Under the pieces are notes generated by a model, which worked only from the letters and a program-made list of their open reading frames with translations, did not search any database and had not been told where the DNA came from. A stretch of 64,000 nt of DNA, from contig JAITXT010000008.1 in assembly GCA_031284585.1 (NCBI GenBank), positions 35,445-99,444 on the forward strand. Reading direction: 5' to 3'. This DNA comes from Acholeplasmatales bacterium (GTDB lineage Bacteria; Bacillota_I; Bacilli_A; Acholeplasmatales; Acholeplasmataceae). Position numbers and translations under genes: made by a program. Positions within the stretch are counted from its first letter, which is position 1; every line of letters begins with the position of its first letter. Positions 26,867 through 35,329 of the stretch are shown in pieces.

Positions 26867-27297
26867 GATTATTTATTCAAGTTGTTAATACAGCAAGTGT
26901 AATTATAAAGAATTCTATATATTCTTCAATTGATAAAGGATATTTAATTTACCTTGGTGTTCATAAAAATGATACTCTTGATAAAGTTCAAAGTGCTTCT
27001 TTATTTATTGAGAATTTAAGAATATTTCCTGATAAAGATGGGAAATTAAATTTAACTTTAAAAGAGGTTAGTGGTTCTATCTTAATTGTTTCTTCTTTCA
27101 CATTGCTTTCAGATCCTGATACTGGTAGAAGACCATCTTTTAGTAATGCACTAGATGCTAGTGGGGCAAAAGTAATATATGATGCGTTAGTATTAAAACT
27201 TTGCGATTCGTTTAAAGTTGAAACGGGTGTCTTTAAAGAAGATATGGAGATCAAATCCATAAATAGTGGGCCTATCAATATCTATCATGAAATATAA
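26863..27297 (+). CDS. dtd: D-aminoacyl-tRNA deacylase
   Basis: 144 residues. Removes D-amino acids (and Gly from tRNA-Ala) mischarged on tRNA. Family strings: GYLIYLGVHKNDT, LRIFPDKDGKLNLTLKEV, the active-site SSFTLLSD (usually SQFTL), GRRPSF and the Gly-cisPro motif region SGPINIYHEI. The Gln of SQxTLxxD is replaced by Ser here. It overlaps rel by 4 bases (ATGA) and the next gene by 11, so translation is coupled. Rel-dtd is a standard pair in Bacillota. Confidence 0.9.
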   Translation: MRLFIQVVNTASVIIKNSIYSSIDKGYLIYLGVHKNDTLDKVQSASLFIENLRIFPDKDGKLNLTLKEVSGSILIVSSFTLLSDPDTGRRPSFSNALDASGAKVIYDALVLKLCDSFKVETGVFKEDMEIKSINSGPINIYHEI

Positions 27298-28831
27298 TAG
27301 TTTTCTTAAAAAAATAAATAAAATAGTTAAGAATCTTGCGTTCTTATCAATTGAATTATTTTTATCTATTGCTTTAAGTTTCTTGTTTCTTGATACACTT
27401 CTTTTATTTAGAGAAATAGTTACGGGGATTCTTTTAATTCTTAATTTATTATTTATTGGTCTTTTATTTATATTAAAACCAAAAGAATATAATAAAAAAG
27501 ATGATTTTATGAAAAGAAATAACTCTTTGTATTTTTCTTTTGTTATCTTTCATGTTACAGTTAGTTTTTTATTTCTTACACTTTTAAGTTTCACTTTTTC
27601 GCTTGCAGCAAGTGAACCTAAATATAATTTATTATATTCTTTAAGTATTCCTCTTTTAATTGAATATTATATTTATATTTCCTCATTTAATTATCTAAAA
27701 AAAGAACTTAAGGTTGGAGAATATCTTGAAAGAGAAAAATATCCTTTAATCTATCAGGTTGTAGATAAAGTATCAGAACTTTTATCTATAAAACAAGAAA
27801 TATGTTTGATAATAAACGAAAAGAAGATTGATGCTAGTTATAGTTTCTATAAGAACGTTATCCTTTTAAATTTATCAGCTCCACTCATATCTATTTTAAA
27901 TGATGATGAGTTTCAAGCATATATCTATAATAATTTAATAGTTTTTAAAGATAAAGATTTGCTTTTGGTGAAATCTAGAAATACAAAACTTTTGAACTAT
28001 TTTAGTATTAAATCTAGGATTAGAGTATTAATTGAAAGGATTTTTAGATTTAGTGTCTCTAATCTTGAAAATTATCAATTAGAGATTGATAATAAATCTT
28101 TTATTTATTGTGTTAATGCTACTAAGTATAAATATGGGGAAGCTTGTAGATCTTTATTTTATAAATATTCTAATTTGAAATTATTTTTAGAGAGAATTGA
28201 CACTCATTACTTAGATTATTCCTTAGAAGAAAACAAAGAAATACTTACTAATCTAATTAAAGAATATAAAGATGACTATGCTCCTAATTATGATTTTTAT
28301 TTAGATGAAATGAAGAAAGAAATCTATGACGAAGAGAATATTAGTTTTGTCTATAATCACTTTTTTGATTTCAAAGGATTAGAAATTTATTTTAGGGAAA
28401 CTAGTTTTAATGAGGAAATAAATTCAATTATTAAGTTATCAAATAGTTTATTCGAGAGAGATTACAAAAATAACCGAAATGTTTATTATGTAACACCTCT
28501 TCACGCAACTCTTTTAATCAAAGAAAAAAAGATAAATATTTATGAAAACCTTGAAACCGCAAGAATTTATGCATATTGTTATTCGGTCCTTAAAGATTTT
28601 GATACCGCAATATCTATTTATAAAAATATCTTAAAATATAATCCAGATCATATCAAAACATTAGTTGATTTTGCGTATTTAATTTTAAAATTATATCATG
28701 ATGAGACAGGTATTACTTGTTTGAAGAGAATAATTGAAATTGATCCAGATTATAAAAAATTATTAGCTAGGGAAATAAGAGGTTACGTCTATAAGTATGG
28801 CTTTGATCTAAGCTTATTAGATGACTTATAG
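27287..28831 (+). CDS. Membrane protein with degenerate M48-peptidase-like region and C-terminal TPRs
   Basis: 514 residues from ATG 27287 (an upstream GTG at 27266 has no SD). Four hydrophobic helices (about 14-150), then a segment that follows the M48 metallopeptidase layout: YPLIYQVVDKVSELL, CLIINEKKIDASYSF, VILLNLSAPLISIL, NDDEFQAYIYNNLIVFKDKD. In active M48 enzymes the last string is EDEL.AVLAHELGH..N.D; here HExxH is replaced by YNNLI, so no zinc site is possible. The final 100 residues (ARIYAYCYSVLKDFDTAISI... NPDHIKTLVDFAYLIL) are TPR-like helices. It may be a pseudoprotease or scaffold; function unknown. Co-transcribed with dtd and the GNAT gene. Confidence 0.6.
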   Translation: MKYNSFLKKINKIVKNLAFLSIELFLSIALSFLFLDTLLLFREIVTGILLILNLLFIGLLFILKPKEYNKKDDFMKRNNSLYFSFVIFHVTVSFLFLTLLSFTFSLAASEPKYNLLYSLSIPLLIEYYIYISSFNYLKKELKVGEYLEREKYPLIYQVVDKVSELLSIKQEICLIINEKKIDASYSFYKNVILLNLSAPLISILNDDEFQAYIYNNLIVFKDKDLLLVKSRNTKLLNYFSIKSRIRVLIERIFRFSVSNLENYQLEIDNKSFIYCVNATKYKYGEACRSLFYKYSNLKLFLERIDTHYLDYSLEENKEILTNLIKEYKDDYAPNYDFYLDEMKKEIYDEENISFVYNHFFDFKGLEIYFRETSFNEEINSIIKLSNSLFERDYKNNRNVYYVTPLHATLLIKEKKINIYENLETARIYAYCYSVLKDFDTAISIYKNILKYNPDHIKTLVDFAYLILKLYHDETGITCLKRIIEIDPDYKKLLAREIRGYVYKYGFDLSLLDDL

Positions 28832-28834
28832 TTT

Positions 28835-29398
28835 ATGAAAATAAAATTACCCACTCTAAAAATAGATAATTTAAAAATTAGGACAATTAAACTTAGAGAT
28901 AGTAAATATTTTTTTAAGATAGGTTCTTCTTATGAGGTTGTGAAATATCTTAATTGGGGACCTTATAAAAATAAGGAAGATGCAGTATTTGATCTTAAAA
29001 ATCATTATTTTAAAAAGAAAAAAGATGATTTACCGACGGGTTACTCTATAATCTCAAATAAGAAGTGTATAGGTTGGATTGAATTTTATAATGATTTACA
29101 TATTAAAAATTCCATCATGTTAGGTTTTGTTCTAGCAAAAGAAGAATGGGACAAAGGCTATATGTCTAAAATTCTAGATAAAGTTATCGATTTATGCTAT
29201 AATTATTTGGGTTATGATAAGATTATAATGATTACTATATCCTCAAATCTTGTAGCAAGACATCTTGCCAAAAAATTTGGTTTTATGGAAATAGATAAAC
29301 GTGATTATCAACATTTTAATTCTAAAATTGTAATCAGTGACAAAATGATTACTTTTATCAAGGTAAAAACGAATTTATCAAAAGAAGAGGAAAAATGA
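28835..29398 (+). CDS. GNAT-family N-acetyltransferase (RimJ/RimL-like)
   Basis: 187 residues. The fold marks are LKIRTIKLRDSKYFFKIGSS at the start, GWIEFYNDL, LGFVLAKEEWDKGYMSKILDKVIDLCYNYLGYDKI (acetyl-CoA-binding strand and helix) and VARHLAKKFGFMEIDKRDY. This is the pattern of Rim-type acetyltransferases that use acetyl-CoA on a protein N-terminus or small amine; the substrate is unknown. The gene sits between the M48-like membrane protein and hisS with a 4-base ATGA overlap to hisS. Confidence 0.8.
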   Translation: MKIKLPTLKIDNLKIRTIKLRDSKYFFKIGSSYEVVKYLNWGPYKNKEDAVFDLKNHYFKKKKDDLPTGYSIISNKKCIGWIEFYNDLHIKNSIMLGFVLAKEEWDKGYMSKILDKVIDLCYNYLGYDKIIMITISSNLVARHLAKKFGFMEIDKRDYQHFNSKIVISDKMITFIKVKTNLSKEEEK

Positions 29399-30654
29399 TA
29401 GCTAAAGTTAAAGGGATGAATGATTTAGTTTATCCAGAAAGTGAAAAATTAAATAAAGTAATTGAAAAAATAAGATTTTTATTTAAACTTTATAATGCGA
29501 GAGAAATTGTAACTCCACTTCTAGAACATAGTGAAGTTTTTCACCGTGAGAAAGAAAATTCGGATATGGTTATCAAAGAAACATATGATTTTATGGATAG
29601 AGGTAATAGAAAATTAACTATTAGACCAGAAGGAACAGCAGGAGTAGCAAGAGCATATTTAGAAAATAAATTATATTTAGATGATGATATAGTAAAACTA
29701 TTTTATTTTGGTACTTTTTATCGTTATGAAAGACCTCAAAAAGGAAGATTAAGAGAATTTAGACAATTTGGAATTGAAGTATTCAATTCAGATAGTTATT
29801 TAATTGATTTAGAAGTAATTGAACTTGTTAGTAGAATTTATAATTCTTTTGGTTTAAAAACTAGAATAAGACTTAATTCATTAGGGAATGAAACTTCTAT
29901 TTTAAATTATAAAAGTAAAATTAAAGAATATTTTAATCTTTATAAGGAGTCTTTATGTCCTGATTGTTTAAATAGACTTGAAAATAATCCTTTAAGAATT
30001 TTAGATTGTAAAGTAGACTGTCATAAAGACTTTTTTAAAAATGCACCTTCTACTCTTAAATACTTAGATCTAGATTCGAAGAAAAGATTTGAGGAGTTAT
30101 TAAAATTACTAGATAAGTTAGAAATTCCTTATCTTGTAGATGATAAACTAGTTAGAGGTTTAGATTATTACAGTGAAACTGTTTTTGAAATAGATATTTT
30201 ATCAGATAATAATGATGCTATTAAGACACTAGGTGGAGGGGGAAGATATAATAACCTTACGAAAGAACTTGGAGGAGAGAATACTTCTTGTTTTGGTTTT
30301 GCGGGGGGAATTGAACGCCTAATTAATGCATTAGATGAGACAAACTATGATTATAAATTAAGTGATTCTCCGAAGTTCTATATTATTACTTTTGATAAAG
30401 AGTTTGAAGATTACGGTCTTTCAATCCTAAAAGAAATAAGAGATAAGAATATAGCCGCGGAATTTAGTTATAAAGATCGCTCAATAAAATCAAAAGTAAA
30501 GAAAGGGATTACTTTGAATTCTAAATATTTGATTATTATTGGAAAAAATGAATTTGATAATCAAACCTTAATCTTAAAAGATACAGTTACCTCAACGCAA
30601 GAAGAATTATCATATAGTAGTTTTAAAGAATTTTTAGAAAATATGGAGAAATAA
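29395..30654 (+). CDS. hisS: Histidyl-tRNA synthetase
   Basis: 419 residues. Class II synthetase charging tRNA-His. Motif 2 is FYFGTFYRYERPQKGRLREFRQFG, the histidine-specific loop is LVRGLDYYSETVFEI, motif 3 is CFGFAGGIERL, and the C-terminal anticodon-binding domain starts near residue 325 (FYIITFDKEFEDYGLSIL). RKLTIRPEGTAGVARAY is the usual histidine A region. ATG 29395 overlaps the GNAT stop; the next gene is aspS after 2 bases, the classical hisS-aspS pair. Confidence 0.96.
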   Translation: MIAKVKGMNDLVYPESEKLNKVIEKIRFLFKLYNAREIVTPLLEHSEVFHREKENSDMVIKETYDFMDRGNRKLTIRPEGTAGVARAYLENKLYLDDDIVKLFYFGTFYRYERPQKGRLREFRQFGIEVFNSDSYLIDLEVIELVSRIYNSFGLKTRIRLNSLGNETSILNYKSKIKEYFNLYKESLCPDCLNRLENNPLRILDCKVDCHKDFFKNAPSTLKYLDLDSKKRFEELLKLLDKLEIPYLVDDKLVRGLDYYSETVFEIDILSDNNDAIKTLGGGGRYNNLTKELGGENTSCFGFAGGIERLINALDETNYDYKLSDSPKFYIITFDKEFEDYGLSILKEIRDKNIAAEFSYKDRSIKSKVKKGITLNSKYLIIIGKNEFDNQTLILKDTVTSTQEELSYSSFKEFLENMEK

Positions 30655-30656
30655 AA

Positions 30657-32360
30657 ATGAAATTTACACATAAAAATAATGAAATTAGATTAAGTAATAT
30701 AAATGAAAAAGTTTCTATTAAAGGGTGGGTTCAAAAAATAAGAAATTTGGGAGGATTACTCTTTTTTGATTTAAGAGATTTATCGGGTATCGTTCAGTTA
30801 CAAATTTGCCCTAGTTCTTCTATCTATAAAATTGCTCTTGAAGTAAAACCTGAATATGTTATCTATGTTAAAGGGACTGTAATAGAACGGGAAAGTAAAA
30901 ATTTGAAAATGGATTCAGGAGAAATAGAGATACTAGTTGATGATATTGAAATAGTTTCTAAATCACTACCTCTTCCTTTAGTAATATCTGATAAGAATTC
31001 TGCTTTAGAAGAAACAAGACTAAAGTATAGATATTTAGATTTAAGGAATCCTAATCAAAAAAAATATTTACTAGCTAGATCTAAGATTATTAATTCGGTT
31101 AGAAATACTTTAATTAAAAATGAATATAATGAATTTGAAACTCCTATTTTAGGAAAATCAACTCCTGAGGGAGCAAGAGATTATCTTGTTCCATCAAGAA
31201 TCTATAATGGTTCTTTTTTTGCTTTACCTCAATCTCCTCAAATATTCAAACAACTTTTGATGATTTCTGGTTTCGAGAAATATTATCAAATAGCTAAATG
31301 TTTTAGAGATGAAGATTTAAGAAGTGATAGACAACCAGAATTCACTCAAATAGATATTGAAGCATCATTTATCGAAGAAGAGGATTTTTATTTATTAACA
31401 GAAGAGATCCTAAAGAATGCTTTTAAAGAAGTCTTAAATATTGACTTGAAGGTACCTTTTATTAGATATGAATACGATTATTGCTTAGAAAAATACGGCT
31501 CTGATAAGCCAGATACAAGATTCGAATTATTAATTGAAGATTATTCAAAAATTAAAAATTTAAATATTCCATTATTTGCTGGTAAAGATTATATCTATGG
31601 CTTATTAGTTGATAATAATGATATTTTAACTAGAAAAAAGATAGAAGAATACGATAAATTAGTTAAAAAGAATCATGGTGAATTCTTGGCTTACGTTAAA
31701 TGTGCTAATAATGAATTTTCAGGTGGATTAGGTAAATATTTTGATGCTAATTCTCTTCTGATAAATAATAAAACTCTATTTTTAGTAGCTGGTAAGAAGA
31801 GTGATACTTTAAAGTCCCTTGGAGCACTTCGTTTAGAACTTGCTAAAGACTTAAATTTAATTGACGAAAAACTATTCAATTTCTTATGGGTTACTAATTG
31901 GCCGCTTTTTGATTATGATGAAAAAACTAATACACTTTCACCAAGTCATCATCCATTTACTGCTCCAGATGATCCTCTTATCTTAAAGAATGATCCTAAA
32001 AATGCAAGAGCAAGACAGTACGATATAGTCTTAAATGGTTATGAATTAGGGGGAGGATCGATTAGAATTCACGATACCGAAGTTCAAAAACTAATGTTTG
32101 AAACTCTTGGATTAACTGATTTTGAAATATATAATAGATTTGGCTTTTTTGTAGAGGCTCTAAAATATGGAACTCCTCCTCATGGTGGAATAGCCATTGG
32201 TTTAGATAGATTAGTTATGCTAATGACAGGAACAAATAATATTAAAGATGTAATTTGTTTTCCGAAAGTTCAAAGCACTAGAGACTTAATGATGGATTCA
32301 CCATCAAGTGTCGATTCTATCCAATTAAATGATTTAGGGATCAAGGTTAATTCTAAATGA
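30657..32360 (+). CDS. aspS: Aspartyl-tRNA synthetase (bacterial type)
   Basis: 567 residues. N-terminal OB anticodon-binding domain (1-105: VSIKGWVQKIRNLGGLLFFDLRD), class II core with LETRLKYRYLDLRNP, FETPILGKSTPEGARDYLVPSR, the motif 2 loop FRDEDLRSDRQPEFTQIDIE, a GAD-type insert (about 285-415) as in bacterial enzymes, and motif 3 GIAIGLDRLVML. It overlaps msrA by 4 bases. Confidence 0.96.
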   Translation: MKFTHKNNEIRLSNINEKVSIKGWVQKIRNLGGLLFFDLRDLSGIVQLQICPSSSIYKIALEVKPEYVIYVKGTVIERESKNLKMDSGEIEILVDDIEIVSKSLPLPLVISDKNSALEETRLKYRYLDLRNPNQKKYLLARSKIINSVRNTLIKNEYNEFETPILGKSTPEGARDYLVPSRIYNGSFFALPQSPQIFKQLLMISGFEKYYQIAKCFRDEDLRSDRQPEFTQIDIEASFIEEEDFYLLTEEILKNAFKEVLNIDLKVPFIRYEYDYCLEKYGSDKPDTRFELLIEDYSKIKNLNIPLFAGKDYIYGLLVDNNDILTRKKIEEYDKLVKKNHGEFLAYVKCANNEFSGGLGKYFDANSLLINNKTLFLVAGKKSDTLKSLGALRLELAKDLNLIDEKLFNFLWVTNWPLFDYDEKTNTLSPSHHPFTAPDDPLILKNDPKNARARQYDIVLNGYELGGGSIRIHDTEVQKLMFETLGLTDFEIYNRFGFFVEALKYGTPPHGGIAIGLDRLVMLMTGTNNIKDVICFPKVQSTRDLMMDSPSSVDSIQLNDLGIKVNSK

Positions 32361-32869
32361 AGAAAATTATTTTATGTGGAGGATGTTTTTGGGGAGTTCA
32401 AGCATATTTTGATCTTTTAAAAGGAGTGAATGATACTTGGGCTGTTTATGCAGATGGAAAAAAGGATAATCCTAGTTACACTGAAGTAAGCCATGAAATA
32501 TCAATGCATGCGGAAGGAGTATTAATCGAATTTGATGAGAGCATTATTTCCATTGAAGATTTATTGAGCCACTATTTAAGGTTTGTTGATCCATATTCAG
32601 TTAATAAGCAACAAGAAGATGCTGGAATTAATTACCGAACAGCTATTTTTACTTTTGAAGCTTTTGATTTAGTAGTAGTTTATGAGTATTTAATGAATTA
32701 TTTCAAATCTAATTATTCTTTAATGAAAATAATTATTAAGAATGATATTAAATATTTTCTTGCTGAAGAATATCATCAACATTATTTAGATAAAAACAAG
32801 AATGGATATTGCCACATTGATTTAAAATTAATAAAAGACGAGGAAATTAAAGATGAAAGGAAATATTAA
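32357..32869 (+). CDS. msrA: Peptide methionine-S-sulfoxide reductase MsrA
   Basis: 170 residues. Reduces the S form of methionine sulfoxide in proteins. The catalytic motif is GCFWG with Cys10; other strings are YSVNKQQEDAGINYRTAIF, FLAEEYHQHYLDKNKNGYCHIDL. A second Cys in GYCHI may act as resolving Cys. No MsrB domain or gene is nearby. Neighbours on both sides overlap by a few bases, so it is expressed with aspS and the deaminase gene. Confidence 0.93.
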   Translation: MKKIILCGGCFWGVQAYFDLLKGVNDTWAVYADGKKDNPSYTEVSHEISMHAEGVLIEFDESIISIEDLLSHYLRFVDPYSVNKQQEDAGINYRTAIFTFEAFDLVVVYEYLMNYFKSNYSLMKIIIKNDIKYFLAEEYHQHYLDKNKNGYCHIDLKLIKDEEIKDERKY

Positions 32870-33320
32870 TTGGGATGAATATTTTATGGGGGTTGCTGAA
32901 CTATCAAGTTTAAGAAGTAAAGATCCTAACACTAAAGTTGGAGCATGCATTGTTAATTCTAAAAATCATATTATTGGAATTGGATATAATGGAATGCCTT
33001 ATGGATGTAAAGATAGTGAATTTCCTTGGGATAATCAAGGTGAATTTTTAGATACTAAATATCCATATGTTGTTCATGCAGAAGCGAATGCTATTTTAAA
33101 CTCAACCTCTTCTCTCGATGGAGCAACCATTTATGTTACTCTTTTTCCTTGTAATGAATGTTGTAAATTGATTATTCAAAGTGGAATCAAAAATATAATT
33201 TATAAAGATAACAAGTATAGTGGTTCAAAAGAAAATATTGCTGGGCAAAAAATGTTAGCTGCTGCAGGAGTAAATACGATTTATAAAGATATCTTATCGA
33301 TTAAAGAAATATTAAGTTAG
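32853..33320 (+). CDS. dCMP deaminase (ComEB-like)
   Basis: 155 residues. Zinc-dependent deaminase giving dUMP for thymidylate synthesis. Zinc and catalytic residues are in VVHAEANAIL (His, Glu) and FPCNECCKLI (two Cys). The N-terminal WDEYFMGVAELSSLRSKDPNTKVGACIV and GYNGMPYGC are typical of dCMP deaminase/ComEB. It overlaps msrA by 17 bases with the SD GAAAGG inside... the GAGGAAA region just upstream of the ATG, and its stop abuts the next ATG. Confidence 0.9.
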   Translation: MKGNINWDEYFMGVAELSSLRSKDPNTKVGACIVNSKNHIIGIGYNGMPYGCKDSEFPWDNQGEFLDTKYPYVVHAEANAILNSTSSLDGATIYVTLFPCNECCKLIIQSGIKNIIYKDNKYSGSKENIAGQKMLAAAGVNTIYKDILSIKEILS

Positions 33321-33686
33321 ATGAATACAATATCTTCTTTTTTTAAGACATATAATAATTTAAGAAATAAATATTTAAGAATTCCATCAACATTAGAAAC
33401 TACTGCTTCTATTTTAGTGTCTCTTTTAGTAACTCTTTTTTTATTTTCTCCTTTAATGGGTCTTCTTTATTTTTCAAGTATGTTTTTTCCTCTTCTAGCA
33501 AAAGTAGTTCTAGTTATTTTATTAGTATCAATAATGCTTTTTGAAAACTATAGTTATTATTATTTTATTAGGAAAATAAATAAGAAATTAATTCCTGTTA
33601 GAGTTAGAGAAATATTAATTTGTGAAGAAATATTTCTGGGTGTAATAGGAACTATTACTTTATCAATTTTGGTGATTTTATTATGA
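33321..33686 (+). CDS. Small membrane protein of unknown function
   Basis: 121 residues with three hydrophobic segments (about 26-50, 52-75 and 100-120) and a basic link VRVREIL before the last one. No family recognised. It starts directly after the deaminase stop and overlaps lspA by 4 bases (ATGA), so it is translated as part of the operon. Its position next to lspA may mean an envelope role, but nothing in the sequence proves it. Confidence 0.7.
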   Translation: MNTISSFFKTYNNLRNKYLRIPSTLETTASILVSLLVTLFLFSPLMGLLYFSSMFFPLLAKVVLVILLVSIMLFENYSYYYFIRKINKKLIPVRVREILICEEIFLGVIGTITLSILVILL

Positions 33687-34216
33687 AAAAGAAATCTATT
33701 TATAAGTTATTTGTTCTTTTAGGAGTTATTGTTTTAGTTATCCTAGATCAAGTAACTAAACATTTAGCAGCTAATTTAATAACTATGGGGGATAATATAG
33801 TCTTTATACCTCATTTACTTAGTTTTGGATACATTATTAATGAAGGTGCAGCTTACGGTATTTTTGAGGGAAGTAGTTTCATGCTTTTAATAGTTCCTTC
33901 TTTTGCACTCATTGTTTTTACAGTTGCACTTTTTATGGTGGATACTGATTCAAAGTTATTTCATCTCTCATTTTCCTTCATTTTAGCAGGTTCAATAGGT
34001 AATTTAATTGATAGAATCTTTTTAGAAGGGGTAATTGATTTTATTGAAATGCCTTTTATTGGATATTTTTTAGCGTTATTTAAAATGGAAAATTATTATA
34101 ATAATTTAGCAGATATTTTCCTATTTGCTGGTATGGGAATAATGATAGTATATTTTATTAGAGATTGGTTTCATCTTAGAAAAGAGGATAAATATGAAAA
34201 AAATAGAAGTAAATAA
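33683..34216 (+). CDS. lspA: Lipoprotein signal peptidase (signal peptidase II)
   Basis: 177 residues with four membrane helices. Cuts signal peptides from lipid-modified prolipoproteins. Family boxes: DQVTKHLAA, NEGAAYGIF, the first catalytic Asp in GSIGNLIDRIF and the second in YYNNLADIFLF. The large lipoprotein at the left edge of the window would be a substrate. It overlaps the pseudouridine synthase gene by 23 bases, the usual lspA-rluD arrangement of Bacillota. Confidence 0.94.
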   Translation: MKKKSIYKLFVLLGVIVLVILDQVTKHLAANLITMGDNIVFIPHLLSFGYIINEGAAYGIFEGSSFMLLIVPSFALIVFTVALFMVDTDSKLFHLSFSFILAGSIGNLIDRIFLEGVIDFIEMPFIGYFLALFKMENYYNNLADIFLFAGMGIMIVYFIRDWFHLRKEDKYEKNRSK

Positions 34217-35087
34217 AAGCGGGGAAAGATTAGATGTTTATCTTACTTCAGAGTTAAAAGTAACTAGAAGTTTCGTTAAGAAAAGAATTGATGAAGGAAA
34301 AGTATTAGTTAATGATATTATTCAAAAGAGCGGTTATATAGTTAAAGTTAATGATATTATATTATTTGACGATAAAGTAGAAGAAATTAATCTTACTCCT
34401 AGTTATAAAGAACTAGAAATAATTTATGAAGATGAATATCTTGCTGTTATAAATAAAGATAAAAACGTGATTGTTCATCCATCTAAAAGTTATAATGGTG
34501 AAACATTAGTTAATATACTATTAGGTAACTTAAAATCATTATCTTCTATTAATGGAGTTATTCGACCTGGAATAGTTCATAGATTAGATAAAGATACAAG
34601 TGGATTACTTATAGTTGCTAAAGAAGATAATACGCATAGATTATTATCTCTTATGTTAAAAGATCATTTAATAAAAAGAGAATATATTGCGTTAATAGAT
34701 GGGCATTTAAAATATAAAACTGGAACTATTGAATTACCTATTAAAAGAGATGATAATAATAGATTAAAAATGAGTATCAATAAAAACGGGAAAAAATCTA
34801 CTACAAACTATGAAGTTATAGAATCTTTTTTGAATACTGATTTAGTAAAAGTAAATTTAGAAACTGGAAGAACTCATCAAATAAGAGTTCATTTTTCTTA
34901 TCTTGGATATCCTGTTTATGGGGATAAATTATATAATAAAGATAATAAATTAGAGGAAGGACAATATCTTTGTGCTCATAAATTAGAATTTGTTCATCCT
35001 GTAACTAATAAAAATATGATTTTTGAAGTTCCACTTCCAAAGTATTTTCTAAATAAACTAGAAGAACTAAGAAAAATAAATAATTAA
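34194..35087 (+). CDS. RluD-family pseudouridine synthase with S4 domain
   Basis: 297 residues. S4 RNA-binding domain at 1-65 (ERLDVYLTSELKVTRSFVKKRIDEGKVLVND) and the RluA-type catalytic domain with Asp in GIVHRLDKDTSGLLIVAKED; LETGRTHQIRVHFSYLGYPVYGD is the other conserved block. It makes pseudouridines in 23S rRNA (RluD-like, YlyB group); exact sites cannot be told. It is the last housekeeping gene before the accessory island, and no clear terminator follows. Confidence 0.92.
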   Translation: MKKIEVNKSGERLDVYLTSELKVTRSFVKKRIDEGKVLVNDIIQKSGYIVKVNDIILFDDKVEEINLTPSYKELEIIYEDEYLAVINKDKNVIVHPSKSYNGETLVNILLGNLKSLSSINGVIRPGIVHRLDKDTSGLLIVAKEDNTHRLLSLMLKDHLIKREYIALIDGHLKYKTGTIELPIKRDDNNRLKMSINKNGKKSTTNYEVIESFLNTDLVKVNLETGRTHQIRVHFSYLGYPVYGDKLYNKDNKLEEGQYLCAHKLEFVHPVTNKNMIFEVPLPKYFLNKLEELRKINN

Positions 35088-35178
35088 ATAAGACTTTTTA
35101 GAAACTTGTAAGATAAATTAAAGAAAAAAATGGGTCAGTATAATAGGAAAAATCCTCTTTAAAAAAGCGTTAGTAGAG

Positions 35179-35263
35179 AAAAGGTGCAATTTTCACGAAT
35201 TTAGGATCCAGGGAAAAGTGCAATTTTCATGATTTAAGGACCCTGGAAAAGGTGCAATTTTCA
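35179..35263 (+). repeat. 34-bp tandem repeat in front of an ATPase gene (AAAAGGTGCAATTTTCA core)
   Basis: The 17-base core AAAAGGTGCAATTTTCA occurs at 35179-35195 and 35247-35263, and as AAAAGTGCAATTTTCA at 35214-35229. Intervals are 35 and 33 bases, and the stretches between the cores are also alike (GAATTTAGGATCCAGG versus GATTTAAGGACCCTGG), so the whole unit is repeated about 2.5 times. Each core is an imperfect palindrome, GAAAA..TGCA..TTTTC. It ends 66 bases before the ATPase start. The other gap bases (35088-35178) hold nothing else I recognise. Confidence 0.85.
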
Positions 35264-35329
35264 AAAAAAATGCCTTTAAATAGTGGATTTTTAGATTTTT
35301 ATTGTATATTAATTTTGAGAGGTATGTTT

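Noticed and set aside
35179..35263. CRISPR array
   Set aside because: Only 2.5 copies of a 34-bp unit whose intervals are themselves similar, so it is a tandem repeat.
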